From: Kitasatospora sp. MAA19
GTDB lineage: Bacteria; Actinomycetota; Actinomycetes; Streptomycetales; Streptomycetaceae
Direction: 5' to 3'
Length of the DNA: 64,000 bases
Assembly: GCF_029894125.1 (NCBI RefSeq)
Contig: NZ_JARXYZ010000003.1
Coordinates: 186,001 to 250,000 of the forward strand
The translations under genes and the position numbers were made by a program. Within the stretch, counting starts at the first letter, position 1. The number at the start of each line of letters is the position of its first letter. Positions 30,350-45,588 of this stretch are shown piece by piece. The notes under the pieces were generated by a model. The model made no database searches, was not told the DNA's origin, and saw only the letters and a list, made by a program, of their open reading frames with translations.

Positions 30350-31090
30350 TCAAGCCTCCTCGGCGACCAGCCGCCGCACCAGCTCCGGCAGGGCCCGGGA
30401 GATCGGCTCCCGGATCACCTCGTCGGCGGCCTCGTCGTACGGCGTCGGCTCGGCGTTCAGGATGATCAGCCTCGCCCCGCGCTTCACCGCGCTGTACGGC
30501 AACGCCGCCACCGGGAACACCTGCAGGCTGGTACCGACCGCGATGAACAGGTCGCAGGCGCGGGCGATCGAGTCGGCCTGCCCGAGCACCTCCGGGTCCA
30601 GGTTCTCGCCGAACATCACCGTGCGCGGCTTCAGGATCCCCCCGCACGCACGGCAGGCCGGGTCCGACTCCCCCGCCTCGACCCGGGCCAACGCCTCCGC
30701 CATGTCGCCGGTCACCCGGCAGCGCAGGCACTGCACCTCCCGCGCGGTGCCGTGCAGTTCGAGCACCTTGCGGGCGGGCAGGCCGGCCCGCTGGTGCAGC
30801 CCGTCCACGTTCTGGGTGAGCACCCGCAGCGGCAGCCCGGAGCGCTCCAGGTCGACCAGCGCCCGGTGCCCGGCGTTCGGTTCGGCGGCCAGCGCGCCGG
30901 TCTCCAGCCGCATCAGCCAGGCCCGCCGCCGCACCTCGGGATCGGCGCGGTACGGGCCGATGGTGACCAGCTCCTGGGCCGACGGGTCGCGCTGCCAGAG
31001 TCCCTGCGGGCCGCGGTAGTCGGGGATACCGGAGTCGGTCGAGATGCCCGCGCCGGTGAGCACGGCGATCAGGGGACGCTTCGCGTTCAT
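30350..31090 (-). CDS. NAD-dependent protein deacetylase, Sir2 family
   Basis: A 246-residue sirtuin. VLTGAGISTDSGIPDYRG (about 9-26) binds NAD, TQNVDGLHQ and LELHG (catalytic His) follow, the zinc site is CLRC with CRAC, and GTSLQVFP completes the Rossmann part. All key residues are present, so it should be an active deacylase of lysine side chains in the cytoplasm. The ATG is at 31090. No strong Shine-Dalgarno is seen and the transcript may be leaderless. It lies upstream of the P450 gene (110 bp). Confidence 0.94.
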   Translation of the reverse strand: MNAKRPLIAVLTGAGISTDSGIPDYRGPQGLWQRDPSAQELVTIGPYRADPEVRRRAWLMRLETGALAAEPNAGHRALVDLERSGLPLRVLTQNVDGLHQRAGLPARKVLELHGTAREVQCLRCRVTGDMAEALARVEAGESDPACRACGGILKPRTVMFGENLDPEVLGQADSIARACDLFIAVGTSLQVFPVAALPYSAVKRGARLIILNAEPTPYDEAADEVIREPISRALPELVRRLVAEEA

Positions 31091-31269
31091 GCCCCGGACG
31101 GTACGGGCGGGCCGGCCGGGCCGCCACCGAAAGTCCGACTGCGTCGCGTCAACTCCCGCCGCACAGCGGGCCGATCCTCCGGACGCGCCGGGGCGGACGG
31201 GCGCCCGCTCCTCCCCTGCGGGAGCGGCCGCCCGTCCGTGCCCACCCCCCATCCGGCCCCGCCGCCCGG

Positions 31270-31926
31270 TCAGGCCAGCGCCGGACGGGCCGCACCGCCG
31301 AGCCGGGCCAGCGGGGCCAGCGCCGCCAGGTAGCAGACGGCGGCCAGCGGGATCAGCGCCAGGTCGACCCCCGAGGCGGCGGTGCCGACCAGCATCAGCA
31401 CCGGGCTCCACCAGCGCAGCGTCCGGGCCGGGCCGACCGAGGCGGCGACCAGCAGCGCCAGCAGGCCGACGTAGAACAGCAGCGGGCCGACCTGGTAGAC
31501 GGCCGGCAGCACCCCCGGGACGCCCTGGACGCGGTCGAACAGCCGCGACTGTTCGGCCTTGTCCGCCGCCGCCAGGCCGACGTACAGGTCGATCCCGATC
31601 TGCACCAGCGAGGCCGCCAGGCCCGCGAACGCCGTCCCCAGCGCGGCCCCGGCCACCAGCCGCCCGGCCGTCGTGCCGCGCCGGGCGAGCAGCCCGTGCA
31701 GGGCGAGCAGGACCGGGGCGAACAGCAGCAGCCCGGCGAACATCGCGGTGTGGCCGGCCGTCCAGCCGAGGCCGGGCTCCCGGGAGCCCGGCACCAGCCG
31801 GATCCCCCCGTACAGGGCCATCAGCACGGGGGCGCCGACGACGGCGTAGGTGGCGAGGCGGGTGTTCCGGGCGTTCCAGGTGCTCTGGGCGTTCCAGGTG
31901 CTCTGGGTGTTCCGAGTGGCGTTCAT
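31270..31926 (-). CDS. six-helix membrane protein of unknown function
   Basis: A 218-residue hydrophobic protein with about six membrane segments and no recognised motif. The N-terminus has a short duplicated Asn/Ser/Thr/Trp stretch (NTQSTWNAQSTWNARNT) caused by an 18-bp direct repeat near 31868-31910. The ATG at 31926 has AGGGAG 9 bp upstream. It is the last gene of the run beginning with the DUF4097 lipoprotein and two-component genes, but a hairpin separates it from the regulator, so it may be independent. Confidence 0.7.
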   Translation of the reverse strand: MNATRNTQSTWNAQSTWNARNTRLATYAVVGAPVLMALYGGIRLVPGSREPGLGWTAGHTAMFAGLLLFAPVLLALHGLLARRGTTAGRLVAGAALGTAFAGLAASLVQIGIDLYVGLAAADKAEQSRLFDRVQGVPGVLPAVYQVGPLLFYVGLLALLVAASVGPARTLRWWSPVLMLVGTAASGVDLALIPLAAVCYLAALAPLARLGGAARPALA

Positions 31927-32018
31927 CTGACGATCTCCCTGCGGTGGTCCGTTCCGACGCCACCGATGCTGTCCGCCGCACCCCTCGTCCCGGATCGCCC
32001 GCACCGGCGAACCCGCCG

Positions 32019-32038
32019 CCTCCCCCGCACGGGGGAGG
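32019..32038 (-). terminator. hairpin after the response regulator gene
   Basis: CCTCCCCC-GCAC-GGGGGAGG is a perfect 8-bp stem, 28 bp downstream of the response regulator stop. The same element in inverted orientation occurs at 34778-34797. Confidence 0.7.
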
Positions 32039-32065
32039 TCCGACCGTGGCCCCGCCCGCCGGGCC

Positions 32066-32746
32066 CTACGCCTCCCCCGCCACCACCGCTCCCGCCTCGT
32101 ACGCGAACACCACCGCGTGCACCCGGTCCCGCAGCCCCAGCTTGCTCAGCACATTGCTGACGTGCGTCTTCACGGTGTGCTCGCTGACCACCAGCTCGGC
32201 CGCGATCTCCGCGTTGGACAGCCCGCGCGCCAGCAGCCGCAGCGTCTCCCGCTCGCGCAGGGTGAGTTGCTCCAGCAGCTTGGACGGCGGCCGCACCGCC
32301 CGCTCGGGCGCGCCCGGGCGGCGGGCGGCGAACTCGCTGATCAGCCGCCTCGTCACCGAGGGCGCGAGCAGCGCCTCCCCGGAGGCCACCATCCGCACTC
32401 CGTGGGCCAGGTCGTCCCGCCGGACGTCCTTGAGCAGGAAGCCGCTGGCGCCCGCGTACAGCGCGTCGAAGACGTAGTCGTCCACGTCGAAGGTGGTCAG
32501 CATGATCACCTTGGTGGACGGGAACTCGGCGCAGACCCGGCGGGCCGCCTCCAGCCCGTCCATGACCGGCATCCGGACGTCCAGCAGCAGGACGTCCGGA
32601 CCGTGGGCGCGGACCGCCTCGATCGCCTCCGCGCCGTCGCAGGCCTCGGCCACCACCTCGATGTCGGGCTGCGCGTCCAGGATCATCCCGAACCCGGCCC
32701 GCACCAGCTCCTGGTCGTCCGCGACGACCACCCGAATCGGCTTCAT
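32066..32746 (-). CDS. NarL/LuxR-family response regulator
   Basis: A 226-residue regulator. The receiver domain has VVVADDQELVRAGFG (acidic pocket), phospho-acceptor Asp56 in DVLLLDVRMP and Lys in LLKDVRRDD. The C-terminal LuxR-type helix-turn-helix is LTLRERETLRLLARGLSNAE then SEHTVKTHVSNVLSKLGL (about 160-205). It is co-translated with the upstream histidine kinase (4-bp overlap). The target genes are unknown. The DUF4097 lipoprotein gene upstream is a candidate. Confidence 0.95.
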   Translation of the reverse strand: MKPIRVVVADDQELVRAGFGMILDAQPDIEVVAEACDGAEAIEAVRAHGPDVLLLDVRMPVMDGLEAARRVCAEFPSTKVIMLTTFDVDDYVFDALYAGASGFLLKDVRRDDLAHGVRMVASGEALLAPSVTRRLISEFAARRPGAPERAVRPPSKLLEQLTLRERETLRLLARGLSNAEIAAELVVSEHTVKTHVSNVLSKLGLRDRVHAVVFAYEAGAVVAGEA

Positions 32747-33930
32747 CCGCCCACCTTCTCGACCACGCCCGCCGCCCCCAACGGGAGCCGGGCACTCACC
32801 AGGAAGCCCCTGCCCTCCGGCCCGGGGCCGGCCTCGGCCCGCCCGCCGCAGGCCACCGCCCGCTCCCGGATGCCGACCAGCCCGCGACCGCCGGACCAGC
32901 CGTTCGGCGGGCCGGCGGCGGTCACCGGCAGCCCGCGGCCGTTGTCGGACACCACCACCTCCAGGGCGTCTCCGACCCGCCGCACCCGGACGGCCGCCCG
33001 GTCGGCACCGGAGTGCTTGACCGTGTTGGTCAGCGCCTCCTGCACGATCCGGTACGCCGCCGCCTGCAGGTCGGCGGGCACCGCGCCCGGCCCGTCGGGC
33101 AGTTCGAGCTCCACCGCCAGTCCGGCCCGGCGCACCCGCTCGGCCACGTCGGCGAGTTCGGCCAGCCGGGGCTGCGGGGCCAGCACCGGACCGGCCCCCT
33201 CCTCCTTCAGCACCCCGAGGACGCGCCGCAGTTGGACCATCGCGTCACGGCCCGCGTCGGCGATGGTGTCGAACGCGCGGACCGCCCGGTCCGGGTTGGA
33301 GTGCACCACCAGCGGCCCCGCCTCGGCCTGGATGATCATCAACGAGACGGCGTGCGCCAGGATGTCGTGCATCTCCCGGGCGATCCTGGCCCGCTCCTCC
33401 GCGACCGCCCGGGCCGCGTCGCTCGCCGCCCGCTCGCCGGTCTCCCGGGCCCGCTCCGCCTGCACCCGGGCCAACTGCCGCTGGGCGCGCACCAGCGAGC
33501 CGAACACGAAGGTACCGACGGAGGTGACCAGGCTGAAGAACGCGCCGTTCGGGGAGTGGGTGCCGAGCACGTTGCCGACCACCACGACCGCCAGCACGCT
33601 CCACCGCGCCCGCTCCGAGGACCGCTCCGCCACCGTGTAGAAGGAGATCACCCCGGACAGCGGCACCTGGGGGTTCGCCGAGTGCGCCACGACCGAGATC
33701 ACCAGCGACGGTACGGTCGCCAGCACCAGCACCGCCAGCGGCCACCGGCGACGCCAGGGCAGCGGCAGCGCGGTCGCCACCGCGAGCAGATAAATCCACC
33801 ACGACCGGACCGTCGTGTCCTGGTACACCGCCCAGACCGCGACCCCCGCCGCGGCCGCCGCCAGCAGCGAGTCCGGCACGTACGGACTCAGCCCGGCCGA
33901 CCAGCTCCGCCAGCGCACCGCTCGCACCAC
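32743..33930 (-). CDS. two-component sensor histidine kinase (HisKA_3)
   Basis: A 395-residue kinase with an N-terminal membrane domain of four to six helices and no large extracellular sensor, then a coiled linker (RAQRQLARVQAERARETGER). The HisKA_3 motif RIAREMHDILAHAVSLMI has the phospho-His. The ATPase domain has QEALTNTVKHSGA (N box), VVSDNGRGLP (G1) and GLVGIRERA. The GTG at 33930 was chosen for GGAGGGG 6-7 bp upstream. An in-frame ATG at 34023 lies in the lipoprotein gene's tail region and is unlikely. It overlaps the regulator by 4 bp. Confidence 0.93.
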   Translation of the reverse strand: MVRAVRWRSWSAGLSPYVPDSLLAAAAAGVAVWAVYQDTTVRSWWIYLLAVATALPLPWRRRWPLAVLVLATVPSLVISVVAHSANPQVPLSGVISFYTVAERSSERARWSVLAVVVVGNVLGTHSPNGAFFSLVTSVGTFVFGSLVRAQRQLARVQAERARETGERAASDAARAVAEERARIAREMHDILAHAVSLMIIQAEAGPLVVHSNPDRAVRAFDTIADAGRDAMVQLRRVLGVLKEEGAGPVLAPQPRLAELADVAERVRRAGLAVELELPDGPGAVPADLQAAAYRIVQEALTNTVKHSGADRAAVRVRRVGDALEVVVSDNGRGLPVTAAGPPNGWSGGRGLVGIRERAVACGGRAEAGPGPEGRGFLVSARLPLGAAGVVEKVGG

Positions 33931-34012
33931 TGCCGCCCCTCCCCCGTAGCCGGGGGCGCCGCCCCCGCGGAGAAGATCATGCCCTACCGGCAGGGCCTCC
34001 GGAACGGCCCGG

Positions 34013-34687
34013 TCAGAGAGCACTGACCGTCACACCGCCGGTCCCGGTCCGCGCCGTGATGCTGCGCGCCGCACCCGGCTGCGAGGGGATCCTGACGTCC
34101 ACCCCGCCGGCCCCGGCGTGCGCGTCCACCGCGTACGCCTCCCCGGCCGGCACCGCCACCCGCACCCCGCCGGTCGAGGCCTTCGCCTCCACCTTCTCGG
34201 GGGCGGCCGCGAAATCGACCCGCACCCCGCCGGTCCCGGTGCTCAGCCGGACGTCCTTCGAGGTCAGCCCGGTGGCCTCGACCCCGCCGGTCTCCACCGT
34301 GGCCTCCACCTCGGCGGCCAGCCCGACCAGCCGCACCCCGCCGGTCTCCTGGGTCACCCGCACCTTCGTCCCGGCCGGCACCTGCACGGTGTACCCGACG
34401 CCGCAGCCGCGGCAGTCGTACGTCAGCCGCAGCACGTCGTCCTTCACCTCGTGGGTGGTCCGCGGCACGTCGCCCCGGTAGTTCTGCTCCTCGACCACGT
34501 GCACCGCGTCGCCGCCGCCGGTCACCACGATCCCGCCGGTGTGCGCGTCGACCACCAGCTCCCTGACCGGCTCCGCGACGCCGTAGCCCACCGTCCGGTG
34601 CTCCTGGTCGTCCCCGACGGGCAGGCAGGCCGACATCCCCACCAGGACCGCCCCCGTGATCGCCACCGCGCCCAGCATCCGCTTCAT
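34013..34687 (-). CDS. DUF4097-type beta-repeat lipoprotein
   Basis: A 224-residue lipoprotein with a signal sequence ending LVGMSAC (Cys21). The rest consists of repeated ETGGVRL / ETGGVEA / STGTGGVRV / STGGVRVAVP units, predicting a stacked beta-strand solenoid of the DUF4097/LiaF-like kind. AAGGGGA lies 7 bp before the ATG. It is 82 bp upstream of the histidine kinase on the same strand, so it may report envelope conditions to, or be controlled by, that system (inference). A CRGC motif at about 93-96 could bind metal or form a disulfide. Confidence 0.8.
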   Translation of the reverse strand: MKRMLGAVAITGAVLVGMSACLPVGDDQEHRTVGYGVAEPVRELVVDAHTGGIVVTGGGDAVHVVEEQNYRGDVPRTTHEVKDDVLRLTYDCRGCGVGYTVQVPAGTKVRVTQETGGVRLVGLAAEVEATVETGGVEATGLTSKDVRLSTGTGGVRVDFAAAPEKVEAKASTGGVRVAVPAGEAYAVDAHAGAGGVDVRIPSQPGAARSITARTGTGGVTVSAL

Positions 34688-34775
34688 GTCCGGTCCCCTT
34701 CGAAAGCCCCGTCTTCCGCCGACCAGCCTTCCCCGACCGCCCCCTCACCCGCCTCCCCCACCAGAGCGGTTCCAC

Positions 34776-34799
34776 GCCCTCCCCCGTGCGGGGGAGGGC
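34776..34799. repeat. GC palindrome, inverted copy of 32019-32038 element
   Basis: GCCCTCCCCC-GTGC-GGGGGAGGGC is a perfect stem whose 20-base core is the reverse complement of the hairpin at 32019-32038. It lies upstream of the lipoprotein gene and downstream of the initiator tRNA terminator. Confidence 0.7.
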
Positions 34800-34814
34800 C
34801 GGTCCCGGGAACGC

Positions 34815-34851
34815 CGAAGGGCCCGGAGGCTGAATGCCTCCGGGCCCTTCG
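34815..34851. terminator. terminator after initiator tRNA
   Basis: A perfect 16-bp stem (CGAAGGGCCCGGAGGC / GCCTCCGGGCCCTTCG) with a 5-base loop lies 5 bp beyond the 3' end of the tRNA. It is strong in either direction. Confidence 0.9.
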
Positions 34852-34856
34852 ATGTG

Positions 34857-34930
34857 TAGCGGGGACAGGATTTGAACCTGCGACCTCTGGGTTATGAGCC
34901 CAGCGAGCTACCGAGCTGCTCCACCCCGCG
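34857..34930 (-). tRNA. initiator tRNA-fMet (CAT)
   Basis: Minus-strand cloverleaf starting CGCGGGGTGGAGCAGC. The D arm has AGCTCGGTAGCTC, the anticodon stem-loop is CTGGGCTCATAACCCAG with CAT, and the T arm is AGGTTCAAATCCT. The first base C does not form a Watson-Crick pair at the acceptor end, and three G-C pairs close the anticodon stem. Both features mark initiator tRNA. CCA is not encoded. Confidence 0.95.
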
Positions 34931-35023
34931 TCGGTAAACATGACTCTACGCGACTTCAGCCGGATTACCTAACCGGCCTCCCAAACCCGTGTGACCTGCG
35001 GAAACGCCGCAGAGCGAAACGCC

Positions 35024-35059
35024 GCAGGGCGGCCACCCCGCGAGGGGTGACCGCCCTGC
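35024..35059 (-). terminator. rpoBC operon terminator
   Basis: GCAGGGCGGTCACCCC and GGGGTGGCCGCCCTGC pair over 16 positions (one G-T) with a 4-base loop, 16 bp after the rpoC stop. Confidence 0.88.
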
Positions 35060-35074
35060 CAGCCGAACTCGGAC

Positions 35075-38968
<3,894 letters not shown>

Positions 38969-39066
38969 TGGTCGTCAAGCCCTCTTTCGTAAGTCGAGAG
39001 TCGTTCATGTGGTCTGAGGGGGGCCTGGGGGCGGGCCGGCTGCGCGGGCAGCCGGCCCAACCTCCG

Positions 39067-42543
<3,477 letters not shown>

Positions 42544-42753
42544 GAGGGGGGTCCTTCCGAGGGCTCGGAGCTCACTACGCGCGTACCAGCCGGGCCTAAC
42601 TGGGCTTGGTCCCGCCTCCCTCGCCACTGGCCTCTGCCGGGGATCGAAACCCCAGGTCAGAGCCGCTTTGCGGAGGCGATGCCAGACCCCTTCAGGGCAA
42701 CGCAAACTCCGGGCGACGAGTCACGGAGCAGCTAACAGGCAGCGCAAAGGGAC

Positions 42754-42782
42754 AGTGTAGCCAAAGGGCACACTGCTGTCCA
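42754..42782 (-). promoter_or_regulatory. rpoB promoter
   Basis: On the minus strand TGGACA (42782-42777) and TACACT (42759-42754) are separated by exactly 17 bp, a strong housekeeping promoter. Transcription from about 42747 gives a leader of about 200 nt before the TTG of rpoB. Confidence 0.85.
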
Positions 42783-42787
42783 GCTCT

Positions 42788-42804
42788 GATTCGGAAACCG
42801 AATC
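42788..42804. promoter_or_regulatory. inverted repeat just upstream of the rpoB -35
   Basis: GATTCGG-AAA-CCGAATC, a perfect 7-bp inverted repeat, lies 5 bp upstream of the -35 box. It is A/T-richer than its surroundings and well placed for an activator or repressor. It could also be a transcript hairpin. Confidence 0.6.
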
Positions 42805-43179
42805 GGAGACTCCTCCCGGTAGCCGGCGGACGCGAACACCCACCGGGTACTGCACCGGCCCGGGCACTGCCCGGGCCCCATAACTCACGTGGAGTCATTT
42901 CCCGCCTGAGCCACTGGTTATGCATCCAGCGGCAAACCAACCGGGCGGACTCGCGCCTTGAGAATCGCGCGCCTCGCCGGGTTCGTCAAGGGCCCGCAGG
43001 CGGTGCGGACCTCGACCCGTTCATCGGCCGGGCGGCCCCCGGCGTTACAGAAGCCGTGGTGGGGGCCACCGTCGATGACGGTGATCACCATACCCGCCCG
43101 CACCGACGCTGCCGAGTGGGCTCTCGGCCACACCGGTGGTTCCCGGCCGTACGGCGGCCCTGGGCCTGGAACGCGAAAA
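42805..43179. other. gene-less region between rplL terminator and rpoB promoter
   Basis: About 375 bp with no credible coding sequence. Short GC-rich inverted repeats occur, but I recognise no RNA gene or element. Transcription from rplJ that escapes the hairpin at 43180-43217 would run through it into rpoB. Confidence 0.6.
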
Positions 43180-43217
43180 GGCCGGGCCGACCACCCACAA
43201 GGGTGATCGGCCCGGCC
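43180..43217 (-). terminator. rplL-rpoB terminator or attenuator
   Basis: A 17-bp stem (GGCCGGGCCGATCACCC / GGGTGGTCGGCCCGGCC, one mismatch) is followed by TTTT on the minus strand. A second hairpin (43222-43238, GCCCCCTC-TG-AGGGGGC) lies between it and the rplL stop. In many bacteria a partial terminator here tunes rpoBC relative to rplJL. Confidence 0.88.
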
Positions 43218-43244
43218 TCAGGCCCCCTCAGAGGGGGCGAGAAG

Positions 43245-43628
43245 TCACTTGACGGTGACCTTGGCGCCGGCACCCTCGAGGGCGGCCTTGGCCTTCTCGG
43301 CAACGTCCTTGGCAACCTTCTCCAGGACCTTGGCACCAGCGGTGTCAACGAGGTCCTTGGCCTCCTTCAGGCCGAGGGAGGTCAGGGTGCGCACCTCCTT
43401 GATGACCTGGATCTTCTTGTCGCCGGCACCCTCGAGGATGACGTCGAACTCGTCCTGCTCGGCCTCGGCCTCGGCCGGGGCACCGGCAACGCCGGCGGCG
43501 GCAATGGCGACCGGGGCGGCGGCGGTGACGTCGAACTTCTCCTCGAAGGCCTTCACAAAGGCGGCCAGCTCGATGAGGGTGAGGCCCTCGAACTGCTCGA
43601 GCAGCTCGTCCTGGGACAGCTTCGCCAT
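43245..43628 (-). CDS. rplL: 50S ribosomal protein L7/L12
   Basis: The stalk protein that recruits translation GTPases. The 127-residue protein has the dimerising N-terminus ([20 protein letters not shown]), an Ala/Gly-rich hinge (about 37-53) and the C-terminal factor-binding domain [20 protein letters not shown], ending KVTVK. It lies 88 bp after rplJ in the same transcript. The strongly acidic, alanine-rich composition is normal. Confidence 0.98.
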   Translation of the reverse strand: MAKLSQDELLEQFEGLTLIELAAFVKAFEEKFDVTAAAPVAIAAAGVAGAPAEAEAEQDEFDVILEGAGDKKIQVIKEVRTLTSLGLKEAKDLVDTAGAKVLEKVAKDVAEKAKAALEGAGAKVTVK

Positions 43629-43716
43629 GATGGCGTCCTTCCACTAAATCGGCAGGTGGTGCCGTATGTACGGGTTGGGCGGGCACGGGCCCGCAGCGAG
43701 GCGTGAGCCTGCCGAA

Positions 43717-44280
43717 TTACTCGGCGGCGGCGTCCTCGGCGGCGGGAGCCGGCGTACCGGCACCGCCCTGCTCGACCTTGTCGCGCAGCGCGTCCACAGT
43801 GCGGACGAGCTTCGACGGCAGGGCCTGGAAGAGCGCGGCAGCCTGGGACTGCTTGGCCTTCAGGGCACCCGCCAGCTTGGCGAGCAGCACCTCGCGGGAC
43901 TCGAGGTCCGCGAGCTTCTTGATCTCATCGGCGGACAGCGCCTTACCGTCAAGGACACCGCCCTTGATGATGAGAGCGGGGTTCTCCTTGGCGAAGTCAC
44001 GCAGAGCCTTCGCCGACTCCACCGGGTCACCGGTGACGAAGGCGACAGCCGTCGGACCGTTGAACAGGTCGTCGAGCTCCGAAATCCCGGCCTCATTGGC
44101 CGCGATCTTGGTCAGCGTGTTCTTCACCACGGCGTACTCGGCGTTCTCGCCGAGCGAGCGACGCAGGGTCTTGACCTGCTTCACCGAGAGACCGCGGTAC
44201 TCGGTCAGCAGCGCCGCGGAGGAGCCACGGAACTTGTCCGTGATCTCGGCGACGGCGGCAGCCTTGTCGGGCCTTGCCAT
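43717..44280 (-). CDS. rplJ: 50S ribosomal protein L10
   Basis: L10 anchors L7/L12 dimers to the ribosome. The 187-residue protein [20 protein letters not shown] has the rRNA-binding [18 protein letters not shown] (about 29-46). The long C-terminal helix ([20 protein letters not shown] and beyond) carries L12-binding segments. The ATG at 44280 has AAGGAGG upstream. Longer in-frame starts are in the leader. The gene heads rplJ-rplL. Confidence 0.98.
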   Translation of the reverse strand: MARPDKAAAVAEITDKFRGSSAALLTEYRGLSVKQVKTLRRSLGENAEYAVVKNTLTKIAANEAGISELDDLFNGPTAVAFVTGDPVESAKALRDFAKENPALIIKGGVLDGKALSADEIKKLADLESREVLLAKLAGALKAKQSQAAALFQALPSKLVRTVDALRDKVEQGGAGTPAPAAEDAAAE

Positions 44281-44562
44281 AGGCTTACGCCTCCTTCCGT
44301 GATGTCGAAGTCCGGCCGACCGCGAAAGTCGACCATTCACGCCTCGAACCAACCGGACGGAAGGAAAGCCCCTGCGGAAAAGCAGATGAGCCCCGGTGCG
44401 CAGGCGCACGGGGCTCGGTACGACCTCAACGGGCATGCGCGTGAACGCGGACCCGGAAGTCGAAGCTCCAGACACACCTGCGCGGGCTGACTGCGACGAA
44501 GCGCAGATCCTTCGGCCACCGGATCCCTTGCGGGGCGCGGCGACAACCAGCGGTCTTTGGCT
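44281..44562 (-). promoter_or_regulatory. rplJ leader, probable L10 autoregulatory RNA
   Basis: About 280 nt of untranslated leader between the predicted promoter and rplJ. It contains a strong stem at 44388-44416 (GAGCCCCGTGCGC paired with GCGCACCGGGGCTC, one bulge). L10 leaders that bind the L10-L12 complex occur at this position in many bacteria. The expected kink-turn was not verified here, so this is inference from position and length. Confidence 0.5.
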
Positions 44563-44568
44563 TCGGTA

Positions 44569-44598
44569 ACACTAACCGGACTCGCCCGTCCGGGGCAA
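44569..44598 (-). promoter_or_regulatory. rplJ-rplL promoter
   Basis: Minus strand: TTGCCC (44598-44593), 18-bp spacer, TAGTGT (44574-44569). It is acceptable for the housekeeping sigma factor and suitably placed upstream of a long leader. Confidence 0.6.
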
Positions 44599-44639
44599 AT
44601 CGCCCCTGACCGGCCGAGATCGGCCGGGGCGGACGGGGC

Positions 44640-45515
44640 TCAGCGGGCCAGCGGGGAGACCGTCCGGGTACCGGTGTCCACGGTGTCCGACTCGGCCGGA
44701 GCCTGCACCGAGAGCAGGGCGCCGGCGAAGTCGGAGTAGAGCACCGAGTCGTCCGCCTGGCCGCTGTCCCCGCTGCCGGTGCGCTGCAGCCTGACCAGCT
44801 GGTCCTTGTCGTTGAGCCAGAGGTCCAGGGTGAGCGAGAGCGAGCCGCCGGGGGCCAGCGCGGCCCGCAGGCCGTCCCGGCGGGACTGGGTCAGCTGGGT
44901 CTGGGCGGCCGCGTAGCGCTCGGCGGTGGTGGTGACCCGGTAGTGCTCGACCGTCGAGTCCTCGAACTTCTCCTCGCCGACGAAGCGGGCGTCCGCCCCG
45001 TCGACGGTGGCGGCGGCCAGCGCCTCGACCGGGTTCAGCAGGTCGATCAGCCCCGCGTACGGGACCTCCTTGTGGCCGTCCGGGTCGGGCGGGACGGCGA
45101 AGCGCTCCCAGTGCCGGCCGCCCTGGCGGGCCGCGGTGGCGGCGTCGCCGCCCTGGTAGGCGACGGTGTCCACGACGATCAGCTGCTCGGCGTCGGCCGG
45201 AGTGGAGCGCTTGATCTGGAGCGCCGTCTTGGGCTGCCAGAACAGCGGCCCGGATCCGGCGTCCGCGCCCAGCCGGTAGCTGACCTTGGCCCGGCGGGCG
45301 GTCTGCATGGCCAGCTGGGCGGAGAGCAGGACACCGTGCGGCGAGCGGTCGGTGGGCTTGGCCGGCCCGGTCGGCGAGGCGCTGGTCGGGGTCGAGGTCG
45401 GAGCCGGGCTGCTGGACGGCGTGGACGACGCGTCGCCGCCCCCGCCGCATCCGGTCAGCCCGCTCGCCAGCAGGACGACCGCGGCCAGTGCCGCCAACCG
45501 CTGCCGTCCCGCCAT
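44640..45515 (-). CDS. lipoprotein, LppX/LprG-like tandem family member A
   Basis: A 291-residue lipoprotein: MAGRQRLAALAAVVLLASGL then TGC (Cys23), followed by a Ser/Thr/Pro linker and a beta-rich domain. Shared family blocks are LIDLLNPVEALAAA (about 160-173), EHYRVT and LWLNDKDQLVRLQ near the C-terminus. This pattern resembles LppX/LprG-type lipid- or glycolipid-carrier lipoproteins (inference). AGGAGG precedes the ATG. It is one of four related sequences in tandem between rplA and rplJ. No enzyme motif is seen. Confidence 0.8.
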   Translation of the reverse strand: MAGRQRLAALAAVVLLASGLTGCGGGGDASSTPSSSPAPTSTPTSASPTGPAKPTDRSPHGVLLSAQLAMQTARRAKVSYRLGADAGSGPLFWQPKTALQIKRSTPADAEQLIVVDTVAYQGGDAATAARQGGRHWERFAVPPDPDGHKEVPYAGLIDLLNPVEALAAATVDGADARFVGEEKFEDSTVEHYRVTTTAERYAAAQTQLTQSRRDGLRAALAPGGSLSLTLDLWLNDKDQLVRLQRTGSGDSGQADDSVLYSDFAGALLSVQAPAESDTVDTGTRTVSPLAR

Positions 45516-45588
45516 CGTCTGGTTCCTCCTCGCCCGCGTGCCGCGCCGGCGGCCCTGTCTCCCGGCCACCTTGCCACCCGGGCCCGGG

